A stretch of DNA of 64,000 bases from positions 1-64,000 of the forward strand of contig CALYTI010000001.1 of NCBI GenBank assembly GCA_945487035.1. The letters are read 5' to 3'. Below the pieces are notes generated by a model. It searched no databases. It was given only the letters and a program-made list of their open reading frames with translations, and was not told where the DNA came from. This document shows, one piece after another, positions 51,416-60,182 of the stretch (position 1 is its first letter; each line of letters starts with the position of its first letter). The translations under genes and the position numbers were made by a program. The stretch is from an uncultured Bacteroidales bacterium (GTDB lineage: Bacteria > Bacteroidota > Bacteroidia > Bacteroidales > UBA932).

Positions 51416-53065
51416 TTAAGAAAGATATTCGTCTGCAAGCGATATCAGCAGCACCAAATCTATGAAAGCAATCATCGCAACAGCGCCGTATGCTCCTATG
51501 GTAAGAGCCATCGCAAGCGCGTGCAGGAAGGAGAACGCGTGCAGCAGAATTACTGCCATAGCAACAGGTATCCAGAACTTCCAGCCGGTAAGACGCCCCA
51601 GCAGCAGAGCCGCTACAGCACATCCCAAAGGAATCAGGAACATCAGGTTCTCACCGAGTGCAAAGAGCAGGGCTGCGCTGAGCACAAAGTCGAGCAATAG
51701 GGCTCCGAGCAGCACCTCGGAGCGGTGCTTCCTGCCGGTTTTCCAATAAACGAGCAGGGTGCCGACTGCAAGCAGCACGGTAAGCACTATCATAGCGGCA
51801 TTGTCGAACATAATGCCCTGGGTCACACCGAACAGCACAAAACGCGCACCCGCTATCTTGGCGCACACCCACGCTGCAAACTCTCCGAATACAAATACGA
51901 GCAGCGCAACGCCCAGAATCAGGCCGGCCTTGCCGAGAAGCCGTGAGAACTTGGCTCCGCCGCGGCGCAGTTCCAGCACCAGCAGCAGGATGAAGAGCAG
52001 GAATACCAGAATATTGAGCACCAGATACCAGGTCTTGCTCATATTCACAAGGCCGAGGCCAGGAATGGTGAAGTTGACGGTATCGCTGTCGCTGCGCAGG
52101 TAGTCATTGTCGGCATATTTCGGATTATGTACATATTCGCTCGCAACGGGCAGGACCTGTGCCCCGTAGTGCTGTATGGTCTTGGCACTTACATTGGAGA
52201 AATTGTCCAGGTGCGTGTGATAATGGTTCACGTCCGTGATGGTCGAGAAGTTCAGCCCCGGGATATGGTCCTTCACAAGGGTAAAGTCCGTGAAATTCGG
52301 CATAATGCGGTACACCACCGTGGTAAGAGAATAGGTGAACGGCGACTTGGCGCATTGGGCATACAGGTCGAGCACCCTGCTGTTTCCCGGACAGGTCTCG
52401 AACAGAAGGCAAGGACCCCACGGGCCTCGCGCTTCAAGGTTGATTACCAGGCCGACATTGTCGAACTGCTCCCGGTTGTTTTCCCATATTGCGGTCATTC
52501 CGTTGAGTTCCGGCTCCTCCGCATCGGTGAAGAGCACCTTCACGCCCTGATTCCAGTTCGCACGGTCCTTTACCAGGTTCCGTACGGTTTCCAGCGTTAC
52601 TCCGAGGCCGTAGCCGTCATCAGCCGCACCGTAAGACCATACCGTATCGCGCTTAGGCATAGGCTGCGAGTATCGGGAATCATAGTGCGCCACGAACATA
52701 AGCCAGGTGCAGTCCTCCGCCCCCGAGGCAGGAGCGAACTCAGCAAGCACATCATAGGCATCGAAGGTATAGGTAACGTGCTTTTTGAAAGGACCGCGAA
52801 GAGAATCGTAGCGGAACACCTTTACGGTGTCGGCACCGAGCTGCTCAAGTCTTCCGATAAGGTATTCGCGCACGGCAGCGCGCTCCTCAGGATGAGCGAC
52901 GGAGTGATGCTCTCTTGAGATGACCTCCAGGTCCTGAAGCACACGTTCACCTGAAAAGCCGTCATAATCAGCAGGTTTCGCATTCGGACGCGTAAACACT
53001 CCGTATGCGAGGATTGCGGACAGCAAGACCGTTGCCGCAATCACCAAAGGTTTTAGAACTTTCAT
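51416..53065 (-). CDS. M28-family peptidase with C-terminal membrane domain, 549 aa
   Basis: Zinc-dependent exopeptidase. Metal ligands: His127 and Asp129 in VAHYDSR, Asp149 in GAADDGYG, Glu183/184 in DAEEPELNG, and His283 in VNHYHTHLDN. The N-terminal segment (1-25) is a signal anchor. Residues about 345-545 hold seven to eight hydrophobic helices. The catalytic domain should face the periplasm. M28 enzymes with such a membrane tail are found in Bacteroidota; the role is probably peptide trimming. Monocistronic: own promoter at 53087-53118 and a terminator downstream. Confidence 0.85.
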   Translation of the reverse strand: MKVLKPLVIAATVLLSAILAYGVFTRPNAKPADYDGFSGERVLQDLEVISREHHSVAHPEERAAVREYLIGRLEQLGADTVKVFRYDSLRGPFKKHVTYTFDAYDVLAEFAPASGAEDCTWLMFVAHYDSRYSQPMPKRDTVWSYGAADDGYGLGVTLETVRNLVKDRANWNQGVKVLFTDAEEPELNGMTAIWENNREQFDNVGLVINLEARGPWGPCLLFETCPGNSRVLDLYAQCAKSPFTYSLTTVVYRIMPNFTDFTLVKDHIPGLNFSTITDVNHYHTHLDNFSNVSAKTIQHYGAQVLPVASEYVHNPKYADNDYLRSDSDTVNFTIPGLGLVNMSKTWYLVLNILVFLLFILLLVLELRRGGAKFSRLLGKAGLILGVALLVFVFGEFAAWVCAKIAGARFVLFGVTQGIMFDNAAMIVLTVLLAVGTLLVYWKTGRKHRSEVLLGALLLDFVLSAALLFALGENLMFLIPLGCAVAALLLGRLTGWKFWIPVAMAVILLHAFSFLHALAMALTIGAYGAVAMIAFIDLVLLISLADEYLS

Positions 53066-53086
53066 ATTTCCAAAATTTTAGACAGG

Positions 53087-53118
53087 CAAATATAGCATTT
53101 CAAAAGTAATCAGACAAA
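53087..53118 (-). promoter_or_regulatory. Promoter of the M28 peptidase gene
   Basis: TATATTTG (53087-53094) and TTTG (53115-53118) on the minus strand, 20 nt apart, a near-perfect Bacteroides promoter. The -33 box lies inside the last codons of the ECF sigma gene. Leader to the ATG is about 15 nt. Confidence 0.75.
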
Positions 53119-53663
53119 CGCTCTGATAGAATTGCCAGCGCCTGAGAAATATGATATTTGACCGTATGGACAGAAATGTCGAGTATTTCGGAGATTTCCC
53201 TGTAGGAGCGGAAACCGTAGCGGCTCAGCTCGAACACCTGACGGGTTTTGTCCGGAAGTTGCTCTACAGCCTGCATAACCTGAGATTCCAGTTCCCGGCA
53301 TAGCAAAACCCCGAGGGGATTGCCGTGGAGATCGTGGGTTCTTTCGATAATCTCTTCACAAAGAGGGACTTTGCGCTCAGCAAAGAGTTTGGAATCACGA
53401 ATGTAGTTCAGGCAACGGTTGCGGACCGCAATAATCAGATAAACACGAAGGGAGGAGTGGATTTGCAGTCTTTCCCTGCCCTCCCACAGTTTGAAAATCA
53501 CATCGCTGACTATGGACTCCGCGATGAAATTATCTTTCAGAAAACTGGCCGCATAGTGACAGAGCACGGTGTAATGCTGTAAATAGAGCTCCCTGAAAGC
53601 GAGATCATCTCCCGCCTTCAGGCGCTCAATCAAAGCATCATCCGACTCTCGGGGATGTGTCAT
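53100..53663 (-). CDS. ECF RNA polymerase sigma factor, 187 aa
   Basis: Region 2 (about 20-90: LAFRELYLQHYTVLCHYAASF, SDVIFKLWE, YLIIAVRNRCLNYIR) and region 4 (about 125-180: LPDKTRQVFELSRYGFRSYREISEILDISVHTVKYHISQAL) are both clear. This is the Bacteroidota sigma type paired with FecR and SusCD genes. The ATG overlaps the stop of the alpha/alpha-barrel gene (ATGA), so it is translated as the second gene of a leftward pair. Its likely anti-sigma partner is the divergent FecR protein at 55897, which is 2.2 kb away on the other strand, an unusual split. Confidence 0.95.
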   Translation of the reverse strand: MTHPRESDDALIERLKAGDDLAFRELYLQHYTVLCHYAASFLKDNFIAESIVSDVIFKLWEGRERLQIHSSLRVYLIIAVRNRCLNYIRDSKLFAERKVPLCEEIIERTHDLHGNPLGVLLCRELESQVMQAVEQLPDKTRQVFELSRYGFRSYREISEILDISVHTVKYHISQALAILSERLSDYF

Positions 53664-55792
53664 CGCTCAAGCATTCCACTAATTATATGGGAAGGAAGTG
53701 ATGCTTGGAGCTGTTTGGAATTGATGAGCTCCCAGAGGCTCTGTTCCTGCTGTTGACGGGCCAGAGTGCCCACAATCCAACTCTGTATCCAGCCGGTGAG
53801 GGTACTCCAGGCACCCCAGCCTGCATCTGCATTGGAAGCCCAATAGTCCCAATCCTCGTAGTCGAAAGCCCTGAACCAGGCTCCGTCCACATTCTCGAAC
53901 TCCTTGCTGCTCACCTGAATACGCACCAGGAAGTCGCCCATCCTGCGCACAGCATCCCAATACTTAGGGTCGCCGGTGGCGGCGGCAGCTTCATAGAGTC
54001 CCACAAAGGCGAAATTGGTGGTGTAGAGCATATCGCAGACCGGATCTCCGTTGTCGAAAATCAGAGGTGCTTCAGTCACACCATAGAGAGCATTGCTTGG
54101 AGTCCTGCCGAAGCCTCCCTTGGCCGCATTGCCGAGCTCCTCGCGTATTGCTCCGCACTCCACCTGATTGCGCAGCAGTTCATCGGCCATAAAAGAGAGC
54201 CACTGCCTGTGCTGCTCGGTAGGACTGACGCGATAGAGCCAGGCCAGAGGAAGTATCATCCTCGCCCTCTCCTGCTGAATGCCGTTGGTCCAGGACCACT
54301 CGTCCGGATAGCCTTCCATCATCAGCTGCACTCCCCTCTCGACGCGGGTGAGAATTTCCTCGTAGCCGCACTGCTGATAGAGCCAGAGGTAGCAGGCCCA
54401 TAGCCAGCTCTCGAAATGAGGATGGAGATTGATGGTGGTGGCATCGTAGTAGTGCTGCCAGCCATTGGCCTGTATGTCGTTGTCGAGCAGCATTCCGCTG
54501 CGGAAGCCGTTCACCCCGGAGGTGCGGAAATTAGCGACTATGCACTCGATAATCTGAGTGTCCCAGCGGTCGGACCCCAGCAGGGCCGATGCGCCAAGGG
54601 CTCCGAGAAGCAGACGCGCATTGTCGTCGCCGTAGTAGGTTCCTTTATGCGTATATGCCCATCCCACAAGACCATAGCTCGGAGAGAAAGGATTGGAGCG
54701 CACGCCGTCACGGTACTCGCGGAAGGTGTAGTCCAGAAGATTGGAGGCCACTTCGGCATAGGCCGGCTCGCCCAGAAGCGAGGCTGCGCTGGCGAAGGCA
54801 TAGGCGGACTCGCCCTGCACGTCGGCCCGCATCCAGTAGCGGTACATCTGCGAACCGTCGTGGTAGATGGCGCTCATATGCCCCTCCAGCACGCCCAGCG
54901 AACCGTCGCCTACGGCAGCGTCTCTGCGCACCTGAGGGCCGATAGGCATGGTGCCGTCGCCCATATAGCGACCGACATACTCATCCTTCCAGCTCGCGTC
55001 CACGAGGAACTTGCCCTTCGAGTACCACTCAACTCCCCTTCGCACAGCCTCTTTGCGGTCTTTGCGGCTCAGCCTCTCGCCTTCGGCAAAGCTTGGATGC
55101 ACAAGCATCCTGAAGGATTTGAGTTCCACTGTGCGGCCGCACAGGTACTCGCAGATGTGCTCCAGCAGCGCCTTCATCCTCTTTTCGGGCATCAGGCGCT
55201 CGCGCGCGCACTGACTGAGACAGGTGGTGGAAACGAGCACTCCGTCTTTCGAGAAGAAGAGGACGGGCTCGGTCGGGGTGTTGTCCAGACCGTAGACGGC
55301 ATCGTTGAAGCCGGCGACCTTAGCTGCCACCAGCAGGGTGGAGTCGGGCTCTATGCTGATGTCGCGGAGCACCGCCTTGTTGAAACTCAGCAGGCTGAGC
55401 GAAGGCAGCTCCGCACGAAGCGAATCCAGCACCACTATTCTTTCGAGATTCAAGGTGTGACTGCCGATCCGGGTGTGGCTGCCATAGACTATAGGGCACT
55501 CCACGAAAACCCTCAGCTGCTTTTCCTTGACAAGTTCCAGGTTCTCACTGCTCAGGACATTGCCGGAAAGGGTATCCACATCAGCTAAAAGCATCACTCC
55601 GGACCCCTGAGGCGCGCTCTCAAGCGCATCCTGAACTCCATGGCAAAGTTTCAGCGGGACCTTTTCCGCTTTGAGGAGATTGACAAAATCGTTGTCAGCA
55701 CCGCAGGAAACGGTGAGCTGAGGGCGTTCCGGCTTACAGGAAACGGCAAGGGCCAACACGGCGGCGAGGGTTATCAATGAGTGTCTGAACAT
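53660..55792 (-). CDS. (Alpha/alpha)-barrel glycosidase-like lipoprotein, 710 aa
   Basis: Lipobox Cys at residue 19 (LAVSC). The N-terminal 240 residues have an alpha/beta, amidotransferase-like look (GVMLLADVDTLSG, VFVECPIVYGSH). Residues about 255-690 are helical with repeated Trp/Tyr/Gly loops (YRYWMRADVQGESAYAFASAASLLG, YYDATTINLHPHFESWLWACYLWLY, AWFRAFDYEDWDYWASNADAGWGAWSTLTGWIQSW), matching a six-hairpin glycosidase barrel. I cannot assign a GH or PL family. It is divergent from the FecR-SusCD operon and coupled to the sigma factor, so it probably acts on the same substrate. Start ATG 55792 follows a good -7 box. Confidence 0.75.
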   Translation of the reverse strand: MFRHSLITLAAVLALAVSCKPERPQLTVSCGADNDFVNLLKAEKVPLKLCHGVQDALESAPQGSGVMLLADVDTLSGNVLSSENLELVKEKQLRVFVECPIVYGSHTRIGSHTLNLERIVVLDSLRAELPSLSLLSFNKAVLRDISIEPDSTLLVAAKVAGFNDAVYGLDNTPTEPVLFFSKDGVLVSTTCLSQCARERLMPEKRMKALLEHICEYLCGRTVELKSFRMLVHPSFAEGERLSRKDRKEAVRRGVEWYSKGKFLVDASWKDEYVGRYMGDGTMPIGPQVRRDAAVGDGSLGVLEGHMSAIYHDGSQMYRYWMRADVQGESAYAFASAASLLGEPAYAEVASNLLDYTFREYRDGVRSNPFSPSYGLVGWAYTHKGTYYGDDNARLLLGALGASALLGSDRWDTQIIECIVANFRTSGVNGFRSGMLLDNDIQANGWQHYYDATTINLHPHFESWLWACYLWLYQQCGYEEILTRVERGVQLMMEGYPDEWSWTNGIQQERARMILPLAWLYRVSPTEQHRQWLSFMADELLRNQVECGAIREELGNAAKGGFGRTPSNALYGVTEAPLIFDNGDPVCDMLYTTNFAFVGLYEAAAATGDPKYWDAVRRMGDFLVRIQVSSKEFENVDGAWFRAFDYEDWDYWASNADAGWGAWSTLTGWIQSWIVGTLARQQQEQSLWELINSKQLQASLPSHIISGMLER

Positions 55793-55811
55793 AGCGTTAG
55801 TGATTATTTTG

Positions 55812-55819
55812 CAAAGGTA
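55812..55819 (-). promoter_or_regulatory. -7 box of the glycosidase-like/sigma operon
   Basis: TACCTTTG on the minus strand, about 20 nt before ATG 55792. No good -33 box at 19-20 nt is seen, so activation by another factor is possible. Confidence 0.5.
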
Positions 55820-55843
55820 GGATGAAAATTCTACAAAAAAGAC

Positions 55844-55856
55844 TACCCGACGGGTA
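55844..55856. promoter_or_regulatory. Short palindrome in the divergent control region
   Basis: TACCCGACGGGTA: 5-bp arms around a 3-nt centre, in the 104-bp gap between the glycosidase-like gene and fecR. Candidate operator or ECF-sigma promoter component for either direction. No TAnnTTTG box is seen on the fecR side. Confidence 0.4.
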
Positions 55857-55896
55857 AATTAATGTGTCTATTTAGTGCTAGCAAAACTGTAAACCA

Positions 55897-56901
55897 ATGC
55901 CAAGGCTTAATAAAACGGATGATTTGATATCTTCTTTCCTGGTCGGAGAAATCTCTGCGGCTGAGAAACAGGAACTGATGCAATGGGTTGCCGCGAGCAA
56001 GTCCAATGCCGAATACTTTGACAAAAAGAAGGAAATATGGCTCTCCTCCATGACGTCTGCCGAGAAAGAGACCTTCCAGCCGGAAATGGGCTACAGGCGT
56101 TTCTCCAGCCGCAGGCTCGTCTCCGACATCAAACCTGCTGCACGGAAATCGCACAGGACACGCCGCCTTGTCTGGGGAGCCTGCGCAGCAGCCTGTCTGG
56201 CCCTGCTGTTCTGTCTCAGGTTCGCACTGACTCCATCTACACCAGCGATTCCCAGCGAGACATCCATTCAGGTACCTGAAGGCTCAACATCTTCATTCAC
56301 CCTGCCGGACGGCACATCCGTTATTCTCAATTCAGGCTCCCGCCTGAGCTACCTTTCAGACTTCGGAAGCACACATAGGGATGTAAGACTGGACGGAGAG
56401 GCTTACTTCGATGTAATACACAACGAAGAACTGCCTTTCAGGGTAAATACCGACAGGCTAATAGTCACAGACCTGGGCACAGCCTTCAATCTGAGAAACT
56501 ACAGTTCCGATGCCGATGCCCAGATTGCCCTGGTTCAGGGAAAAGTGGAATTCTCCCACGGGGCTCAGGAATGTTCCACCCCCATGAAACCCGGAGAGAT
56601 AGCCATGCTCAACAAAGACACAGGCCATTCCAGTGTCGCAGAAGGCAGGCTTGAGAATGTAGTCTGCTGGATTTCGGGACATATTACCTTTGATGACGAA
56701 AGTCTGGATTCAATAGTCCGCAAACTGGAACGGAGCTACAATGTCAGCATCAGCATTGAACGTCCCGAACTTGGTGCAATACGCTTCAATGGTTCATTTG
56801 ACAAATCCTCTACCACTGTTACCGAAATTCTGACAGCCCTGTCAGCCACCGGGAAAATATCTTTCAGAGCACAAAACAACACTATTTATTACATCCAATA
56901 A
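55897..56901 (+). CDS. FecR-family anti-sigma factor, 334 aa
   Basis: Cytoplasmic N-terminus (1-85), one membrane helix at about 92-112 (WGACAAACLALLFCLRFAL), then periplasmic FecR (IQVPEGSTSSFTLPDGTSVILNSGSRL, DGEAYFDVIHNEELPFRV, VTDLGTAFNLRNY) and DUF4974 (about 255-334, ITFDDESLDSIVRKLERSYNVSI). This is the standard Bacteroidota anti-sigma that reads the state of an STN-type SusC. It starts a rightward operon and its stop is 6 nt from the SusC start. Its cognate sigma is probably the ECF factor at 53100-53663. Confidence 0.95.
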   Translation: MPRLNKTDDLISSFLVGEISAAEKQELMQWVAASKSNAEYFDKKKEIWLSSMTSAEKETFQPEMGYRRFSSRRLVSDIKPAARKSHRTRRLVWGACAAACLALLFCLRFALTPSTPAIPSETSIQVPEGSTSSFTLPDGTSVILNSGSRLSYLSDFGSTHRDVRLDGEAYFDVIHNEELPFRVNTDRLIVTDLGTAFNLRNYSSDADAQIALVQGKVEFSHGAQECSTPMKPGEIAMLNKDTGHSSVAEGRLENVVCWISGHITFDDESLDSIVRKLERSYNVSISIERPELGAIRFNGSFDKSSTTVTEILTALSATGKISFRAQNNTIYYIQ

Positions 56902-56907
56902 AACACA

Positions 56908-59900
56908 ATGAAACCAATCAGACTTCTTTTGGGCGTTGCAGCTCTGCTGGCTTGCTGTTATGCAAGCGCACAGTCCCTGCAATTGCGAAAGGACAAAATC
57001 AGTGTCAAGGAAGCGATGGATCTGATTACCCAAACTACAGGGTATTCCTTCATCTATGCTTCATCGGACATTGATATGACCGCTGTGGTCAAGCTCCACG
57101 CAGACAATCTCGAGCAGGCAGTGAGCCAGACGCTTGGCGGACAGCAGCTCAGCTTCAAAATCAGCGGCAAGAACATCCTGGTGAAAAAAGACGACCCCAC
57201 CCCGGCCGCTCCAAAATCAGTGACAGGAGACCTGGAAGGCGTTGTGATCGATGAGACGGGGCTGCCTATTCCGGGAGCAACCGTGCACATCAAAGGCAGC
57301 ACCAAGGGTGTGATGACCGACCTCGACGGACGCTTCACCATTTCAGTTCAGCGCGGAGACCAATTGATGGTATCCTTCCTTGGCTACGAAGAAGCCCTCT
57401 TCGAGTACAGCGGGCAGAAACACGAGAGCATCACCCTCGTTCCAAAGCGCAACGAATTGGACGAAGCCGTGCTTGTGGCCTACGGAAAACAACGCAAAGA
57501 GAGCGTAATCGGTGCCATATCTACCATAGATGTAGGCAAAATAAGCCACTCCACCAATAAGCTGTCAAATGTTCTTGCCGGCCAGATGGCCGGAATAGTA
57601 TCCGTCCAGCGGAGCGGAGAGCCGGGCGAGGGCTCGGACTTCTGGATCAGGGGCGTAAGCACCTTCGGAGCCAACAACAGGCCGCTCGTGCTTGTGGACG
57701 GCATAGAGCGTGACCTCAACCTGGTGGACCCTGACGATGTTGAGACCTTCTCCATACTCAAGGACGCAACCGCAACCGCCCTTTACGGAGTGCGCGGCGC
57801 AAACGGAGTAGTGCTCATTTCCACCCGAAGGGGTAAGGAAAGCGGCAAGCCGGTCATCAGCGGAAGGGTGGAAACTACTCTCTCCTCTCCTACCGTAATG
57901 CCGGAGATGGCTGACGCTCAGGAATTTATGGATATGTACAACTATGTCTATGCGGATGCCAACGACGGACGTCTCTTCTATTCCGAAGAAGCAATGCGCA
58001 AATACATGGACGGCAGCGACCCGGATATGTATCCGAACGTAAACTGGATGGATACCATATACAAGAATATGGCTGACAGCTACAGGGCAAATATCAATGT
58101 CACCGGAGGAAACGAAAGGGTGAAGTACTATGTAGCAGGCTCATTCTACAGGGAGAACGGCATATTCAAGCCTGACACCGGTCTGGGCTACAATCCGTCC
58201 AACAACTGGTCCCGCTTCAACTTCCGCTCCAACGTGGACATCAAACTGTTTGAGCATACCACCCTCAATGTCAACCTCTCCAACCAGTACGACATCAAGA
58301 GGCAGCCGAACAACAACGGAAGCCTGTGGATATATGCCCTCAAGATGATTCCTATCGCCATTCCTACAAGGTACAGCGACGGTACCATAGCCCGCCCTAC
58401 CATCGGCGAAAATCCGTACAATCTGCTGAACCTCAACGGCTACAATGAGATATTCACCAACAACGCCCAGTCTCTGGTGGGACTGACTCAGGACTTCTCC
58501 CCTATTCTGGAAGGTCTCAAGGGCAATATCAAGTTCAGCTGGGATGCCTTCAATTATGCCCATCTCAACCGTTCCAAGAATCCTTCCACCTACTACGCGG
58601 TGGGCAGAAACGAGGACGGAAGCCTGAAATACGTCAAGAACAACGACGGAAGCGACTATTTGAGCCTGTACCGGGCCAATGCCGGAACGCGCACTTTCTA
58701 TCTGGAATCATCCATCACCTACGACCAGGTCTTTGCGGACAAGCACAGGGTGGGCGCTCTGTTCCTCTTCAACATGAAGGACAAGGCTGACAACTTCCCG
58801 ACAGACTACATTGCCAGTCTGCCTTACCGCAACCTCGGCATTGCAGGGCGTGCAACATACTCTTACGCAGACCGTTATTTCATCGAAGGCAACTTCGGCT
58901 ACAACGGCTCAGAGAACTTCGCGCCGCAGAAGCGCTTCGGTTTCTTCCCATCAGTCGCACTCGGCTATATGATAAGCAACGAGCCTTTCTGGAAGGAATT
59001 GCGCGACTATGTGAGCCAGCTCAAATTCAAGACATCCTATGGTCTTATCGGAAACGACCAGATCGGAGGCAACAGGCGTTTCGCCTTCAACTCCGAGATG
59101 ATGTATGCACGCGGTTATATCTTCGGAGACAAGGGAGGCAACGAACTCGCAGGTCTTGCCACCGGCTATCCGGGCTCGCCTGACGTATCCTGGGAACTTG
59201 CAAAGAAATTCAATGCGGGTATAGAAATAGAACTCTTTTACGCCCTCAAGCTCGATGTCGATTTCTTCCACGAGCTCCGCAGCGGCATCTTTATCGAAAG
59301 GGCATCCGTCCCTTCCATAGTCGGAATCAATGTCAACCCTTACCTGAACCTCGGTGAGATGGAGAACAAGGGTGTGGATGCATCCCTTGTTTACAACAAA
59401 AGAATCAGTTCAGAGCTGAGCCTGTCCGCCCGCGGCAATTTCACCTTCAACCGCAACAAGAAACTCTACGATGACCAGCCTCATCCCAACTATGCCTATA
59501 TGGATGTTATCGGCAAACCGTGGAACCAGCAGTTCGGCTACATAGCTCTCGGCTACTTCAGAACTGAGGACGAAATTGCCAACAGCCCGAAGCAGCTGGA
59601 CAATCCGCGCGTCGGCGACCTCAAGTACAAGGATATCAACGGAGACGGATTGGTCAACACCGACGACTATGTCGCCATAGGACGCACCAACATTCCTGAA
59701 ATCAACTACGGATTCGGTCTCAACATCAACTGGAAGGGCTTCGATTTCTCCTTCTTTTTCCAGGGAGTTGGCAATGTCACTGGCTTCATAAGGGGAGAAA
59801 CTCTTGATATGTCCGACACCAACCAGCTCTATTCGAATGTTTACAGGGATGTTGCCCTCAACTATTGGACTCCGGAGAGAACGGATGCGAAGTATCCGAG

Positions 59901-60177
59901 GCTGTCCATCAACGGAAGCCAGAACAATCTGGCCCCTTCTACCCACAATCAGAAGGACCTCAGCTTTATGCGCCTCAAGAGCGCTGAGATAGGTTATTCC
60001 CTTCCTAAAAATGTATGCAAGAAGATTGCTTCATCGGGCATACGTTTCTATGTCAGCGGAAACAACCTGCTCACCTTCTCCAGCTTCAAGCTTTGGGACC
60101 CTGAAATCAGCAGTTCGCAGGGTGCATCCTACCCTAATATGCGCTCAATAAACTTCGGTGCAAACTTCAATTTCTAG
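56908..60177 (+). CDS. SusC-family TonB-dependent transporter with STN domain, 1089 aa
   Basis: Signal peptide to about residue 22 (YASAQ), an STN domain (about 25-95: LRKDKISVKEAMDLITQTTGYSFIY, DNLEQAVSQTLGGQQLSF), a carboxypeptidase-D-like domain (about 110-190), plug (VWIRGVSTFG-type, FWIRGVSTFGANNRPLVLVDG, TATALYGVRGANGVVLI) and a beta-barrel ending NFGANFNF. The STN domain contacts FecR, so this transporter both imports and signals. Next to SusD in the same operon. Long for the family because of the STN domain, otherwise complete. Confidence 0.95.
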   Translation: MKPIRLLLGVAALLACCYASAQSLQLRKDKISVKEAMDLITQTTGYSFIYASSDIDMTAVVKLHADNLEQAVSQTLGGQQLSFKISGKNILVKKDDPTPAAPKSVTGDLEGVVIDETGLPIPGATVHIKGSTKGVMTDLDGRFTISVQRGDQLMVSFLGYEEALFEYSGQKHESITLVPKRNELDEAVLVAYGKQRKESVIGAISTIDVGKISHSTNKLSNVLAGQMAGIVSVQRSGEPGEGSDFWIRGVSTFGANNRPLVLVDGIERDLNLVDPDDVETFSILKDATATALYGVRGANGVVLISTRRGKESGKPVISGRVETTLSSPTVMPEMADAQEFMDMYNYVYADANDGRLFYSEEAMRKYMDGSDPDMYPNVNWMDTIYKNMADSYRANINVTGGNERVKYYVAGSFYRENGIFKPDTGLGYNPSNNWSRFNFRSNVDIKLFEHTTLNVNLSNQYDIKRQPNNNGSLWIYALKMIPIAIPTRYSDGTIARPTIGENPYNLLNLNGYNEIFTNNAQSLVGLTQDFSPILEGLKGNIKFSWDAFNYAHLNRSKNPSTYYAVGRNEDGSLKYVKNNDGSDYLSLYRANAGTRTFYLESSITYDQVFADKHRVGALFLFNMKDKADNFPTDYIASLPYRNLGIAGRATYSYADRYFIEGNFGYNGSENFAPQKRFGFFPSVALGYMISNEPFWKELRDYVSQLKFKTSYGLIGNDQIGGNRRFAFNSEMMYARGYIFGDKGGNELAGLATGYPGSPDVSWELAKKFNAGIEIELFYALKLDVDFFHELRSGIFIERASVPSIVGINVNPYLNLGEMENKGVDASLVYNKRISSELSLSARGNFTFNRNKKLYDDQPHPNYAYMDVIGKPWNQQFGYIALGYFRTEDEIANSPKQLDNPRVGDLKYKDINGDGLVNTDDYVAIGRTNIPEINYGFGLNINWKGFDFSFFFQGVGNVTGFIRGETLDMSDTNQLYSNVYRDVALNYWTPERTDAKYPRLSINGSQNNLAPSTHNQKDLSFMRLKSAEIGYSLPKNVCKKIASSGIRFYVSGNNLLTFSSFKLWDPEISSSQGASYPNMRSINFGANFNF

Positions 60178-60182
60178 CAGCA

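Noticed and set aside
54416..55588. 390-codon open frame on the plus strand
   Set aside because: Antisense of the glycosidase-like gene; no start context or domain.
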